Below, in pieces: positions 49,505 to 61,262 of a stretch of 64,000 nucleotides of DNA; position 1 is the stretch's first letter; every line of letters begins with the position of its first letter. A program made the translations under genes and the position numbers. The DNA is taken from positions 16,645,589 to 16,709,588 of the forward strand of contig NC_066509.1 of NCBI RefSeq assembly GCF_024679095.1. The letters are read 5' to 3'. This stretch comes from Eriocheir sinensis. Taxonomy: Eukaryota; Arthropoda; Malacostraca; Decapoda; Varunidae. Under the pieces are notes generated by a model. That model saw nothing but the letters and a program-made list of their open reading frames with translations, did not search any database and had not been told where the DNA came from.

Positions 49505-50818
49505 TCAAAGCGGGTCGTGAGAGATACATCTGTGGAAGGCGTTGCTTCTCTTGCGCCGCAACCTGACGAAGGTGATTGTGCCGACCACGAGGAAGAAGAA
49601 GGTGAGCCATACCAGGAGGAGGAGGATGCCCGTCCGTAAGTACATGAACCGGACCAGCCATACCGTCACCTCATCCGGCAGCCCTTCTACCTGCAGCGTC
49701 ACGCGCGCCACAGGTGTTATCTCACCGAGTAGAGTGTCGTCAGTAGCGTCCCTCGGGATGTGCATGTTCACCTGAACCGTCAATGAACCTCCGACGGGTA
49801 CGCCTAAGGGTCTGTACACGTCCAGGATGGCAGAGAACGGCGCATCCCCCGACCACCTGACGGCGAAGTTTTGACTTTCGACACTTTCCGGCGGTTCCAG
49901 ATAAACACCATAACCTCGGAATTTCTTCTGAATATCATAAAGAATATGATCCTCTGACCTGCACAACAGAGTGGGCTCCCAAATATCCTTCACTTTGAAC
50001 TGGTTCACTGGGATGCCAGCCACGGCAGACTCACCTGACCGCCAGTACTCCCAGGTAAGATAACGCAGGCCAGGCAGATGGTACTGAATGGGCACCAAGG
50101 ATAGCGGCGGGAGGCTCCGTACAGGCCGGGGTTTGGCGGAGATGTTTCGCTCCGCCACGCGTAAGGAAGAACCGTTGTACGCCAGCGCTGAGCCGTTGCC
50201 CCTCGAAAGGAAGGAGTACATCTGCTCCAAAGTATTACTTTCCACTGTAGTGTTGTAAATATTCGTAATGATCTCCATTTTCTTCAAAGCGTCAGAAACC
50301 CTTTCGAGGATGGACATGTTGTAGAAAGTGACGGGAAACGTCTGAAAGATGTTCTGGAAGATGCCCGACGCCATGTTGTCCACCTCCATCACCACGAGCA
50401 AGGCCAGCAGGTTGACGTTGTGGATTGGCTGAGCAACCGTCGTCTTGGATCGCTCCGGGTCCTGCATGATCCACACGTCGTCGCGCACCTCCATGTGCAG
50501 CACCCACGGACCCATCTCCGTGAAGGTGGCGATGTTCTCATTTCTCTCCAAACTGAACGGCGAGACGCGGACCGACAGACGCAGCCCGTTGAGCGCCTTT
50601 GGCACGGCGAAGGGTGACCTGGGAACCCTGGGCGAACGGATGTTTCTGGCGAGGCGCACAGAAGGGCTCTCTAAGGAACAGTCGCCACGGAGTAAGTCCT
50701 CGAGGGGCCCCTTCAGTAGATGACGGCCAATCGCTGCCGTGCCGTAGTCAAAACTCAGCAACAGGACAAGGCTCAGCAGGCCCAGTGCCAGACACAGCAG
50801 CATGCAGCGCTTCCCCAT
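49505..50818 (-). CDS. CD36/scavenger receptor B-like membrane protein, single uninterrupted exon
   Basis: This 437-residue frame starts with ATG in a CTGAAATGG context. A hydrophobic anchor spans residues 6-23, an extracellular region about 24-395, a second membrane segment about 396-419, and a basic tail (RLRRKR) follows. This N- and C-terminally anchored layout is that of CD36/SR-B proteins, which bind lipids or lipoproteins at the cell surface or in lysosomes. Family-like segments include FTEMGPWVLHMEV (family: EVGPYVF) near 99 and ILDVYRPLGVPVGG (family: LDVEPLTGVPL) near 331. Potential N-glycosylation sites are N167, N189, N208, N215 and N225. Only two ectodomain cysteines (C47, C286) are visible where family members usually have about six, and the length is slightly short, so the assignment is to the superfamily only. 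It is the only frame here with ordinary codon composition. Confidence 0.65.
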   Translation of the reverse strand: MGKRCMLLCLALGLLSLVLLLSFDYGTAAIGRHLLKGPLEDLLRGDCSLESPSVRLARNIRSPRVPRSPFAVPKALNGLRLSVRVSPFSLERNENIATFTEMGPWVLHMEVRDDVWIMQDPERSKTTVAQPIHNVNLLALLVVMEVDNMASGIFQNIFQTFPVTFYNMSILERVSDALKKMEIITNIYNTTVESNTLEQMYSFLSRGNGSALAYNGSSLRVAERNISAKPRPVRSLPPLSLVPIQYHLPGLRYLTWEYWRSGESAVAGIPVNQFKVKDIWEPTLLCRSEDHILYDIQKKFRGYGVYLEPPESVESQNFAVRWSGDAPFSAILDVYRPLGVPVGGSLTVQVNMHIPRDATDDTLLGEITPVARVTLQVEGLPDEVTVWLVRFMYLRTGILLLLVWLTFFFLVVGTITFVRLRRKRSNAFHRCISHDPL

Positions 50819-50826
50819 TTCAGTGG

Positions 50827-50850
50827 CTAGAATAAATTAAAAGAAGTAAT
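50827..50850 (-). promoter_or_regulatory. putative 3' splice acceptor upstream of the CD36-like ATG
   Basis: On the minus strand TTCTTTTAATTTATTCTAG ends nine bases before the ATG (intron AG at 50828-50827, exon from 50826). The pyrimidine-rich lead and AG suggest that the coding exon follows a 5' UTR intron. Confidence 0.45.
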
Positions 50851-51205
50851 GAATGGCTAATGTAAAAGGTGTAATTTCGTAACAATAGAATTCAACACTT
50901 GTGCATTTGAGTCACTTGAAACAAGTTACGAGGCGACATGTGAATTTAAAACGTGATTTTTTTTTTTATTTAACCTTTAGGAGAGGAGAAAGTTCTTAGC
51001 TAGAAACTTTCCTAGCAGGCGGGCACAGGCTGAGGCTAAGGCGAGGGACGGGGTGAACGGCTCGGGCGCACAAAGAGGTTAATAATATTGTGACGCACAC
51101 TGGGCACGTGGAAACAATTAAGTCTGTACCGGAACACAACGAGACAACAACTATGCAATTTGCGTCATATCGCTGGAATGTCATTTGCATATGTTAATTC
51201 CGATG

Positions 51206-51208
<3 letters not shown>
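50851..51208. other. unassigned stretch with a 24-bp palindrome
   Basis: GAAAGTTCTTAGC|TAGAAACTTTC (50988-51011) is nearly self-complementary. Otherwise unique-looking sequence between the CD36-like gene and a SINE-3. Confidence 0.55.

Positions 51209-51244
<36 letters not shown>
51209..51244. repeat. (TG)n tail of an inverted SINE-3
   Basis: About 18 TG units, i.e. (CA)n on the SINE strand, contiguous with its 3' end. Confidence 0.97.
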
Positions 51245-51248
<4 letters not shown>

Positions 51249-51505
51249 TCACCACGGCTTGATCACGAGTTGGACTGGCTTTCGCCAGCAGGTACCCTCA
51301 CGACGTGAGCAAGTGCTCATTTTGTCGATCTCTGGGTACTGCCAGGACCTCACACACCACGCACCCCATCCCCCTTGTTCAAGGGGGAACAGTAACCACT
51401 CCTAGTCAACGGAAAGAATCCGGCCTGAGCGGGGCTCTAACCGCCGCCTGTTTGGCCGTGAAGCCTTGCAGCGCGGCGCTCTAACCGACTGAGCTACCGG
51501 AGCGG

Positions 51506-51507
<2 letters not shown>
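51245..51507 (-). mobile_element. SINE-3 copy (inverted) between (CA)n tracts
   Basis: Its reverse complement starts CCGCTCCGGTAGCTCAGTCG (A-box-like), has GCGGTTAGAGCCCCG at the B-box position, the hairpin CCCCCTTGAACAAGGGGG, GTACCCAGAGATCGAC, CTCACGTCGTGAGGGTACC and CCAACTCGTGATCA before GTGAATTA. It is closest to the copy at 41844, sharing its mutated B box and the CACGTCGTGAGG insert, so the two form a subfamily. Confidence 0.9.

Positions 51508-51508
<1 letters not shown>

Positions 51509-51548
<40 letters not shown>
51509..51548. repeat. (GT)n, 5' flank of inverted SINE-3
   Basis: About 20 GT units abutting the SINE head, i.e. (CA)n on the SINE strand. Confidence 0.97.
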
Positions 51549-52232
<684 letters not shown>

Positions 52233-52289
52233 TATTGCAGGTCTAGAGGAGATAAGAGGCACATTTTTCTTTTTCCTCTTTTTTTCATG

Positions 52290-53010
52290 AGCGGTGTATG
52301 ACATCTTATTTATTTTGCCTTCCTTCTTTCCTTCATTTCCTGCCTTCTCATTCCCTCCTTTTTTCCCCTCCTCTCCTCCATTTTTACCTTACCTCAGTTC
52401 ATTCTTTCATCTTTTCTTCCTTCCTTCCTTTCTCCCTCCCTTCCTTCCCCCTTTCCTTTCTTCCTTCAGTGATAAATTTTGTCACTCAGGAGTCATTCAT
52501 TTATAGTTTTCTCTCCTCCCTTTCTCCCTTCATTCCGTTCTCTCTTCTTCATTTTCCCTTTTTTCGTTCCTTTCCCCCGTCCTTCTTCCACTCATTTTTC
52601 CCTCATTTTTCCACACCCTCGTTCCCTTCACCTGACCGTCCATTGTCCTTTTGTTTGTTATTTTCTACCCAAACTCTTTCCTTCGTTTTCTCATCTTTCC
52701 TTTCGTCCTTCCTTCCTTCCTTATTTTCTTCTATATATCTTACTTTTTTCCTTTGTTTGTTTTCATTTGTTCCTTCCTTCCTTCCTTCCTTCCTTTTCTC
52801 ACTAATTTTCTCATTCATACTCTATTTTATTTCGTCCTTCCTTCCTTCCTCATTTTCTTCTATATATCTTACTTTTTTCCCCTATGTGTTTTCATTTGTT
52901 CCTTTCTTCCTTCCTTCCTTCCCTCCTTCCTTTCTTCCTTCTTTTTCTCACCAATTTTCTCATTCATACTTTATTTTATTTCTTCCTTCATTTTTCCTCT
53001 TTCCTTTTCC
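52290..53010. repeat. TTCC/CTTT pyrimidine region, about 145-bp duplication
   Basis: TTTTCTTCTATATATCTTAC with flanking CGTCCTTCCTTCC and CTTCCTTCCTTCC occurs near 52727 and 52852, then decays. Frames are Phe/Ser/Leu-rich artefacts. Confidence 0.82.
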
Positions 53011-53013
53011 TTC

Positions 53014-53286
53014 TTCCGCGGTGCAGGGGTTAATGTCCCTGACTACGAATCTGCGGGCATGGTTTCGAATCCTGACCCGGGCTGTCGGCGTAGAGCCCAC
53101 ACAGCTGTTCCCTTTCTCTCAGGATGGTCGATAAATGGGTACCCGGGGAAGGTAAACTGTCGTAGCCCGGATGTTACACTGGCCCTGTGTCGGGTTAAGG
53201 GTTCACTCCCACCACATGCTCAAAGGGCCAACGGGACGGAGATGAGCACCGCCGCCACGCGCAGCTGCAGCGTATGCTCTCAACTT
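53014..53286 (+). mobile_element. SINE-2 copy, fullest
   Basis: The head contains a B-box-like GGTTTCGAATCC near 53058 and ends GACCCGGGCTGTCGGCG. The body has AAATGGGTACCCGGGGAAGG, GGCCCTGTGTCGGG, GACGGAGATGAGCACC and CAGCTGCAGCGTATGC. It is inserted in pyrimidine-rich sequence. Confidence 0.85.
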
Positions 53287-53739
53287 TACTTCCCTCATTC
53301 TTTCCTGTCTCTTTCGTCCTATCTTCCCTCAAGGTCCGTTGGAAAATATTTATACTTTCCCTTACTTTCCTTATTTCCTCCCTCAGTATTTCCTATAAAA
53401 ATTCAAACTTTCTCCCGTTCACTTGCAGTTCTTTCCACCTGTATTGGCCTTTGCGAACCCCAGGTGAATACCCTTAATGAACTACTGCATCTCCCTCTTT
53501 TCCAATGCACTCGCCGAAAATTACCTCAAAAAATACTCCCTAGGGTAAAGAGAGGCTGAAAGGTCCCTAGAATCGTGAGGGTCTGCCGGAAGCCGTTCAC
53601 CGTGCACTCCCTTCCACCTTCATGCAAATAGCAAAGGTATTCAGCGGGCCTCCTCTAATCGGGGGTCTCAAATTAAGTAAAGTCGGGGAAAAATGATTAT
53701 TCTCACAGCGGCTCTCCGGCAAATTGGGAAGAGTGCTTG
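53287..53739. other. unassigned stretch
   Basis: No supported exon. AGGGTAAAGAGAGGCTGAAAG and neighbours look unique. Confidence 0.45.
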
Positions 53740-53952
53740 GACGTGCCGGTGGTGGTGGTGGTGGTGGTGGTGGTGAGGAAAGGAAAAGTAAAGGGCGGGA
53801 CGGAGAGGAATCAGGAAAGAGAGAATCAAGAGGGAATGGAGGCAGGTGGATAGAGTCGAGTAGTGGTGGTGGTGGTGGTGGTGGTAGAACTTCTGGTGGA
53901 TTTGGTGGTGGTGTTGATGTTGTTGGTAGTGGTGGTGGTGCTAGTGGAGGTT

Positions 53953-53984
<32 letters not shown>

Positions 53985-54210
53985 GGTGTTGGTAGTGAGG
54001 GTGGCTGCAGGGGTGGTGGTGGTGCTGGTGGTGGTTTTGGCGGCAGTGGTGGTGTTGGTGGTAATGGTGGCTGCAGGGGTGGTGGTGGTGGTGGTGGTGG
54101 TGGTAGTGATGGTGGCTGCAGGGGTGGTGGTGGTGGTGGGGTGGTAGTGATGGTGGTGGTGGTGGTGGGGTGGTAGTGAGGGTGGTGGTGGTGGTGGTGA
54201 TGGTGGTTGA
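53740..54210. repeat. GGT tract with GGCTGCAGGG units
   Basis: (GGT)n blocks punctuated by GGTGGCTGCAGGGGTGGTGG at about 54000, 54066 and 54110, plus GTT runs. Gly/Val and Thr/His frames are artefacts. Confidence 0.94.
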
Positions 54211-54555
54211 CTCGGCCGTCATGACTTTTCCTGAGCCTAGCGTCGCCATGGAGCTTACCTGGCCGGGCGTGACTCAGGTGCGCCAGGTGTGCTAACGAAT
54301 TAACATGAAATACCTGTACACTGTCATTCCGCCCTTCCTAAATGTGACGCAGAAGCTAGTGTCTTAATTAATGTGTTCCGTGTATGCGCAGATGAGGTGT
54401 AATTGTTATCTAGTGGACAGGCAACTAGGTTGATGTTAACGTCCACCTGCGCCATGCTGTCTGTTTAGTTTAGAAGGTGATGCGGATGTTTGTGTTGTAA
54501 TTGTGTAAGATGTGAGGAATGTAATTATCTTCTTTTGTCATATTCTCAAACGATT
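54211..54555. other. unassigned stretch
   Basis: CTTACCTGGCCGGGCG and CAGGTGCGCCAGGTGTG are near-palindromic words; nothing else recognised. Confidence 0.4.
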
Positions 54556-54564
54556 CGGCTCCAA

Positions 54565-54655
54565 GCACACATTTGACAAGGCTTTCGTAGAGGTTTCGGG
54601 CATTTCCAGTGGTACTCTTATGGCTCTGGTGGTAGTTTGACCATTCTCCTGTACC
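54565..54655 (+). mobile_element. SINE-4-associated segment, second copy
   Basis: AAGGCTTTCGTAGAGGTT and the following 70 bp, up to TGTACCACGATTT, align with the reverse complement of about 27200-27285, the part of the SINE-4 repeat beyond the hAT insertion. The alignment is gapped and diverged. Confidence 0.5.
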
Positions 54656-54660
54656 ACGAT

Positions 54661-54746
54661 TTTTTTTTTTTTTTACAACATAGGAGACAGCTCAAGGGCA
54701 CAAAAAAAGGAAACAATAATAAAAAAAAGCCCGCTACTCGCTGCTC
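54661..54746 (+). mobile_element. Element-G copy 6
   Basis: T-run, ACATAGGAGACAGCTCAAGG, A-rich spacer and AAGCCCGCTACTCGCTGCTC, lacking the 3' extension. Confidence 0.8.
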
Positions 54747-55230
54747 AGATTGTAAAAGGAAAACATAAAAACCCGATTAATCTCCTTTTGGGCATTTGGA
54801 AATACTTGATGTGGGAGGCGGAAGCGTCTGAAAATACCGGCCCTCGCGCACAGTTGATCAGGATTGTTTTTAATTCTCACCTGTGCAAGACTGTTCTTTG
54901 TTCCAGAAGGTGACACAGACTTTCATTTATTAATTAGTGTATTGTGTGTGATGCGTTCATGAGGTTATCTGTTTTCTGACGCACTGATGAGTAGATATAA
55001 TTTATTAGCACCTGTGCGACGATTCTTCAGTCTAGGATGTGACTGGGGATATTTGTGTAGTAATTCGTGCAATGTGATAAGGTGTAATTAGTGTTATTTA
55101 GTACACAGGTGACTGGATGATACCAATTGTTTCAGAGTGTGACGCATGTGCTTGTGTTAGTGTGTTATGTGTATGCTGGACCGCGGACTTACTCCTTAGG
55201 CAACTCATAGACAAGGTGAAACTCATCTTA
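54747..55230. other. unassigned stretch with weak repeats
   Basis: CACCTGTGCAAGACTGTTC-like and GTGACACAGACTTTC-like phrases near 54880 and 55010 and again near 54460 and 55135 suggest an old array of about 130 bp. No gene. Confidence 0.45.
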
Positions 55231-55320
55231 TAGGAGCAGTAAGTAGCGGGCTTTTTTTTCATCATTGTTTTCTTTTTTGTACGCCCTTGAACTGTCTCCT
55301 CTACTGTAAAAAAAAAATAA
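55231..55320 (-). mobile_element. Element-G copy 7
   Basis: Inverted copy: AGGAGCAGTAAGTAGCGGGC, T-rich spacer, the complement of the GGAGACAG block, then an A-run. Confidence 0.8.
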
Positions 55321-55687
55321 TGGAAAAGAAGAGAAAACACTGAACAGCAACACAAGAATTGACAAATACAAAACCACAAAGAATGGGTGGATGAACGAAC
55401 AAACGACCGAAGGAACGAACGAACGAACGAAAGAAGGAATGATAGAAAGTTGGAAAGGAAGATGCTCAACTCAACTAAACCGAGATAAGTGCAATTGTTA
55501 CCTAGTAGCGTAGGTTAATAGGAGACATTTCTTGTTACCTATTTGCACATGTAATCAAGTGAGTGTTGATCTGCAAACAGTGTGAGACTCGCGAAGGAAG
55601 CAGATGACATAAATGAATGACTAAGAAGGAAAGTAGAAATCTTAACTATATACCGTCTGCCTCGTTTGACATCAGTAATAGACATGG
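55321..55687. other. unassigned stretch
   Basis: An ACGAACGAACGA tetranucleotide run lies near 55395-55430; otherwise nothing recognised. Confidence 0.5.

Positions 55688-55756
<69 letters not shown>
55688..55756. repeat. (CA)n, 5' flank of SINE-3
   Basis: About 34 CA units abutting the SINE head. Confidence 0.98.
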
Positions 55757-55758
<2 letters not shown>

Positions 55759-56022
55759 GTTCCGTTAGCTCAGTGGTTAAAGCTTTGCGCTGCCAGGCTT
55801 CACGGACTGGCAGGCTGAGGTTCGAGCTCCGCTCAGGCCAGGTTTCTTCCACTAACAAGGAGTGGTTACTGTCCCTCCTTTGAGCAAGGGAGTTGGAGTG
55901 TGTGGTGTGTGTGAAGGTTCCAGCAGTACCCAGAGATCGACTGTAATGAGCCTTACTCTAATCGGGAGGGTGCTTGCTGGCGATGACGAGTCCAGCTCGT
56001 GATCAGGCCGTGGTGAATTACA
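55757..56022 (+). mobile_element. SINE-3 copy between (CA)n tracts
   Basis: Best preserved head: CCGTTAGCTCAGTGGTTAAAG (A box) and GAGGTTCGAGCTCCG (B box). The body has CTCCTTTGAGCAAGGGAG at the first hairpin, GTACCCAGAGATCGAC, CGAGTCCAGCTCG at the second and GTGAATTA followed by a short (CA)n with one CATA. Confidence 0.92.
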
Positions 56023-56149
56023 CACACATACACACACAACTCCCCCTTCCCCCCAATACAATTCCAATATCCACATACGCAATAATATCATAAGTTGCAC
56101 CATTGCGTTGTTATATAAAGTTCCAGTGGCGCATAATCGTGAACATCCC

Positions 56150-57462
<1,313 letters not shown>

Positions 57463-57584
57463 CACACACACACCTGCAGTACCTTCCACGCAATCAAGCG
57501 ACATCGAGCAATCAGGGAAAGCAATTTACGCCGAAAGGTAAAAATAAAAATAAACTCAAGCTTGTGCGGCAACTTGGAACAGAA

Positions 57585-57763
<179 letters not shown>

Positions 57764-57847
57764 CGGGGCTGAGGCGCCCTTACGTCTATCCCACTTTAAA
57801 AACTCGAAACCAACCTAAAAATAGCTTCTGGCCGACTAACTTGAACA

Positions 57848-58384
<537 letters not shown>

Positions 58385-58570
58385 TCGATGGTGTCTGTGT
58401 TATTGTTGTTAGTGTCGGTGGTGTTGCTGTTGCTGTTGATATTAGTGTTGTTGTTTTTTTGTGTTTTTTTTATTATTAAGATTATTATTAACAGTTTTTT
58501 TCTCTTCCTCAGGTGAGTAACGTACCGGTGGTGAGAACGAACGGCAGACAGGTAAGGAGAGAGAGAGAGA
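58385..58570. other. GTT-rich segment with paired splice-donor-like motifs, shared with 17925-18082
   Basis: GTTGCTGTTGCTGTTG-like lead, TTTCTCTTCCTCAGGTGAG, GGTGGTGAGAACGAACG, ACAGGTAAGG and a short (GA)n, ending at the LINE-A 3' tail. It matches the sequence beyond the 3' end of LINE-A copy 2. Confidence 0.55.
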
Positions 58571-60155
58571 GATTTACATAGATTTACATAGAAAATCAGA
58601 CCACACAGACCCCATGGTCCAGACTTGGTGGTCTGTCCTTAAACCTAAGTGATTTTACATTAATCAGAAGACTCCAAAACGTTGCATTTCTACTCTAGTT
58701 GATATTAAGTTGAAGGAAGTGACGGTCGAGCTTATTTTTGAAGGAGTCAATCGTGTTACGCTGGACCACTGATGGTGGAAGCTTATTCCATTCTCGCACT
58801 ACAACGTTGGTGAAGAAAAATTTGGTGCAGTCTGAATTTACTTGTCTACATCTGAGTTTTACGCCATTGTTCCTCGTGCGCAAAGTGTCATCGATCATAA
58901 ACAATGTTGATCTGTCTACATTCGTGAAACCATTAAGTATTTTAAAACATTCGATCAGTTTTCCTCGGAGGCGACGCTTCTCAAGAGAGAACATGTTAAG
59001 GGTAGAAAGCCTTTCTTCGTAGGATTTGTTGCGCAAGGAAGGGATCATTTTCGTTGCCCGACGCTGAACACCTTCTAATTTAGCAATATCCTTTGCATGG
59101 TGGGGAGACCAAAACTGTACCTCATATTCCAAGTGGGGTCTGACTAAACTGTTGTAGAGCGGGAGTATTACATCTTTATTCTTGAATACAAAGTTTCTTT
59201 TAATGAAGCCCAACATTCTGTTCGCTTTATTTGCTGCATCGATGCATTGCTGTGAGAATTTGAGGTTTGACGCAATTTTGACCCCCAAGTCTTTGACGCA
59301 TTGAACGCTTTTGAGTTTAACGCCGCGCATTTCGTATTCGAACTTCTTTTTCCTCGTTCCAACTTGAAGGACCTGGCACTTGTCTACGTTAAAGGGCATC
59401 TCCCATCTATCCGACCAAGCTGAAATTTTGTGCAAATCCTCTTGGAGGCTTTGCCTGTCTTCGTCAGTGAGAACCGAGTTACCAATCTTTGTGTCGTCTG
59501 CAAATTTACTAATGCGGCTATTGAGTCCAACATCCACGTCGTTGATGTAAATAATGAAGAGCACTGGGCCAAGGACCGAGCCCTGAGGGACGCCACTAGT
59601 GACAGGCGCCCACTCTGAGTTAAATCCGTCAATCACTACTCTTTGTTGTCTGTTGCTCAACCAATTCGCGATCCATTGGTTTACTTGACCGTCAATACCT
59701 ATTTGCTTTAATTTGTAAAGTAATTTATGATGCGGGACTTTATCAAACGCTTTCTGAAATCAAGATAGACTACGTCCAGTGATTTGGTTACGTCATAAAC
59801 AGTGAAGAGGTCGTTATAAAGGTTAATAGGTTTGATAGGCAGGATCTTTTGTTTCGAAGCCATGTTGTGAGTCCCCAATCAATGAGTGGCTTTCAAGGTA
59901 ACTCACAATTTTGTCTCTAATTATGCCCTCAAGTAGCTTACCTACAACCGAAGTTAGACTAATGGGCCTGTAATTACCTGGTACTTTTTTGTCTCCTTTC
60001 TTGAAAATCGGTGTCACGTTAGCCTTTTTCCAATCTGAAGGGACGATGCCTTGTCGCAAGGACATATTGAATACGGTTGTGAAGAGAGAGAGAGAGAGAG
60101 GTATGAGCCGTCTCTTTATGACATTTAAATGGGTCTTTAAATCTTGGTTGGACAC
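58571..60155 (-). mobile_element. LINE-A copy 1, 5'-truncated non-LTR retrotransposon
   Basis: Contains most of an RT domain, the region after it, a 124-bp 3' UTR with the CAGACCAC/GTGGTCTG stem, and a 3' tail of two ATGTAAATCT-like units (58572-58591). The endonuclease domain and any ORF1 are absent. RT motif style (VLGPVLFIIYINDV, FADDTK) is that of the Jockey/CR1-type non-LTR families common in arthropods. The exact clade is not determined. Confidence 0.9.
58695..60155 (-). pseudogene. LINE-A reverse transcriptase, two frameshifts
   Basis: The reading order on the minus strand is WKKANVTPIFKKGDKK and NYRPISLTSVVGKLLE (60040-59940), HGF then a frameshift near 59850, DVTKSLDVVYLDF then a frameshift near 59760, AFDKVPHHKLLYKL, SGVPQGSVLGPVLF, FADDTKIG (catalytic aspartates at about 59493-59498) and WSDRWEMPFNVDKCQVL. 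The C-terminal SLVRPHLEY, WSPHHAKDI and NKLPPSVV follow, with a stop at 58695. A nine-unit (GA)n near 60085 inserts Ser/Leu residues before the first motif. The final 321-codon stretch is fully open, so this copy is fairly young though dead. Confidence 0.9.
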
Positions 60156-60365
60156 GACTGGACAGACAGGCAGACAGACAGACGGCCGGCGGGCAGATAT
60201 CAGACAGCTGCCCGCTCGTTCTTCGTCTGTCCTTCAGATTTTCAACCCGATATTTTGTTTGATCATTTTATTCAAACGCTTTTTGGCTTTATACGTTTTA
60301 ATTTGATTTTCTTCTATTTATTTCCATTACTTCGACCACTTTCTGTCTCCATGTGCCCTTTTCCC
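60156..60365. other. unassigned flank with CAGA words
   Basis: GGACAGACAGGCAGACAGAC near 60160-60180, then T-rich sequence leading into the next array. Confidence 0.5.
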
Positions 60366-60845
60366 TTTTCTCCATTTTTTTTCATTTACTTCATCCACTT
60401 TCCTTCGCCTTGTGGTCTTTGTTCATATTCTGCATTTCTTTCCTTTAGTTCAACCACCTTGTCTTCATGTGCCCTTATTCCTTTTCTCCATGTTTTGTTT
60501 TGTTTTCTATTTACTTCATCCACTGTCCTTCGCGTTGTTGTCTCTGTTCATATTCTCCATTTCTTTCCTTTAGTTCAACCACCTTGTCTTCATGTGCCCT
60601 TATTCCTTTTCTCCATGTTTTTTTTTTTTTCATTTACTTCATCCACTTTCCTTCGCCTTGTGGTCTCTATTCATATTTTCCATTTCTTTTCTCTAGTTCA
60701 ACCACCTTGTCTTCATGTGCCCTTATTCCTTTTCCCCATGTTTTTTTTTGTTTTCTGTTTACTTCATCCACTTTCCTTCGCCTTGTGGTCTCTATTCATA
60801 TTTTCCATTTCTTTTCTCTAGTTCAACCACTCTAGTCTTCATGTG
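60366..60845. repeat. tandem array, about 125-bp unit x4
   Basis: TTCATCCACTTTCCTTCGCC recurs near 60391, 60517, 60641 and 60766, with TGTGGTCTCTATTCATATTT and CAACCACCTTGTCTTCATGTG between. Units differ little. Three forward frames are open as artefacts. Confidence 0.95.
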
Positions 60846-61262
60846 TTCCTCAACTATTTTCCCATTTTTTAGGTTTAATGCAACCACTTACTTTCTATCA
60901 ACAATACTTTTTTTACTTTTTTCGTTGATGACAAAAATAATCTACTTTCGATTCTGATGTTATTTTACTTTCCATTAACTCACTACAAAAAAAAAATTAG
61001 TAACCGTGCCTTTCATCCTCTCCGTTTAAGAAAATATATTTGTTTTATGGATCTAATTACTCTTTTCTTCTCTATGCTTCTAACATTTTCCACTGACACA
61101 ACTTACATGATATTCCTTCGGGGCTGAGACATGTTATTAACTTTCCTCGGCGGACTGTTATTACGATCTCTTATTCCCCGTTCTTATCAATTAGTTGCTT
61201 CCTCTCGCGTTCTTGGAATTCTTTTCGAGGCCACACATGTCACCTACACTATTGTTTCTTCC
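60846..61262. other. unassigned AT-rich stretch
   Basis: No feature recognised. Confidence 0.5.
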
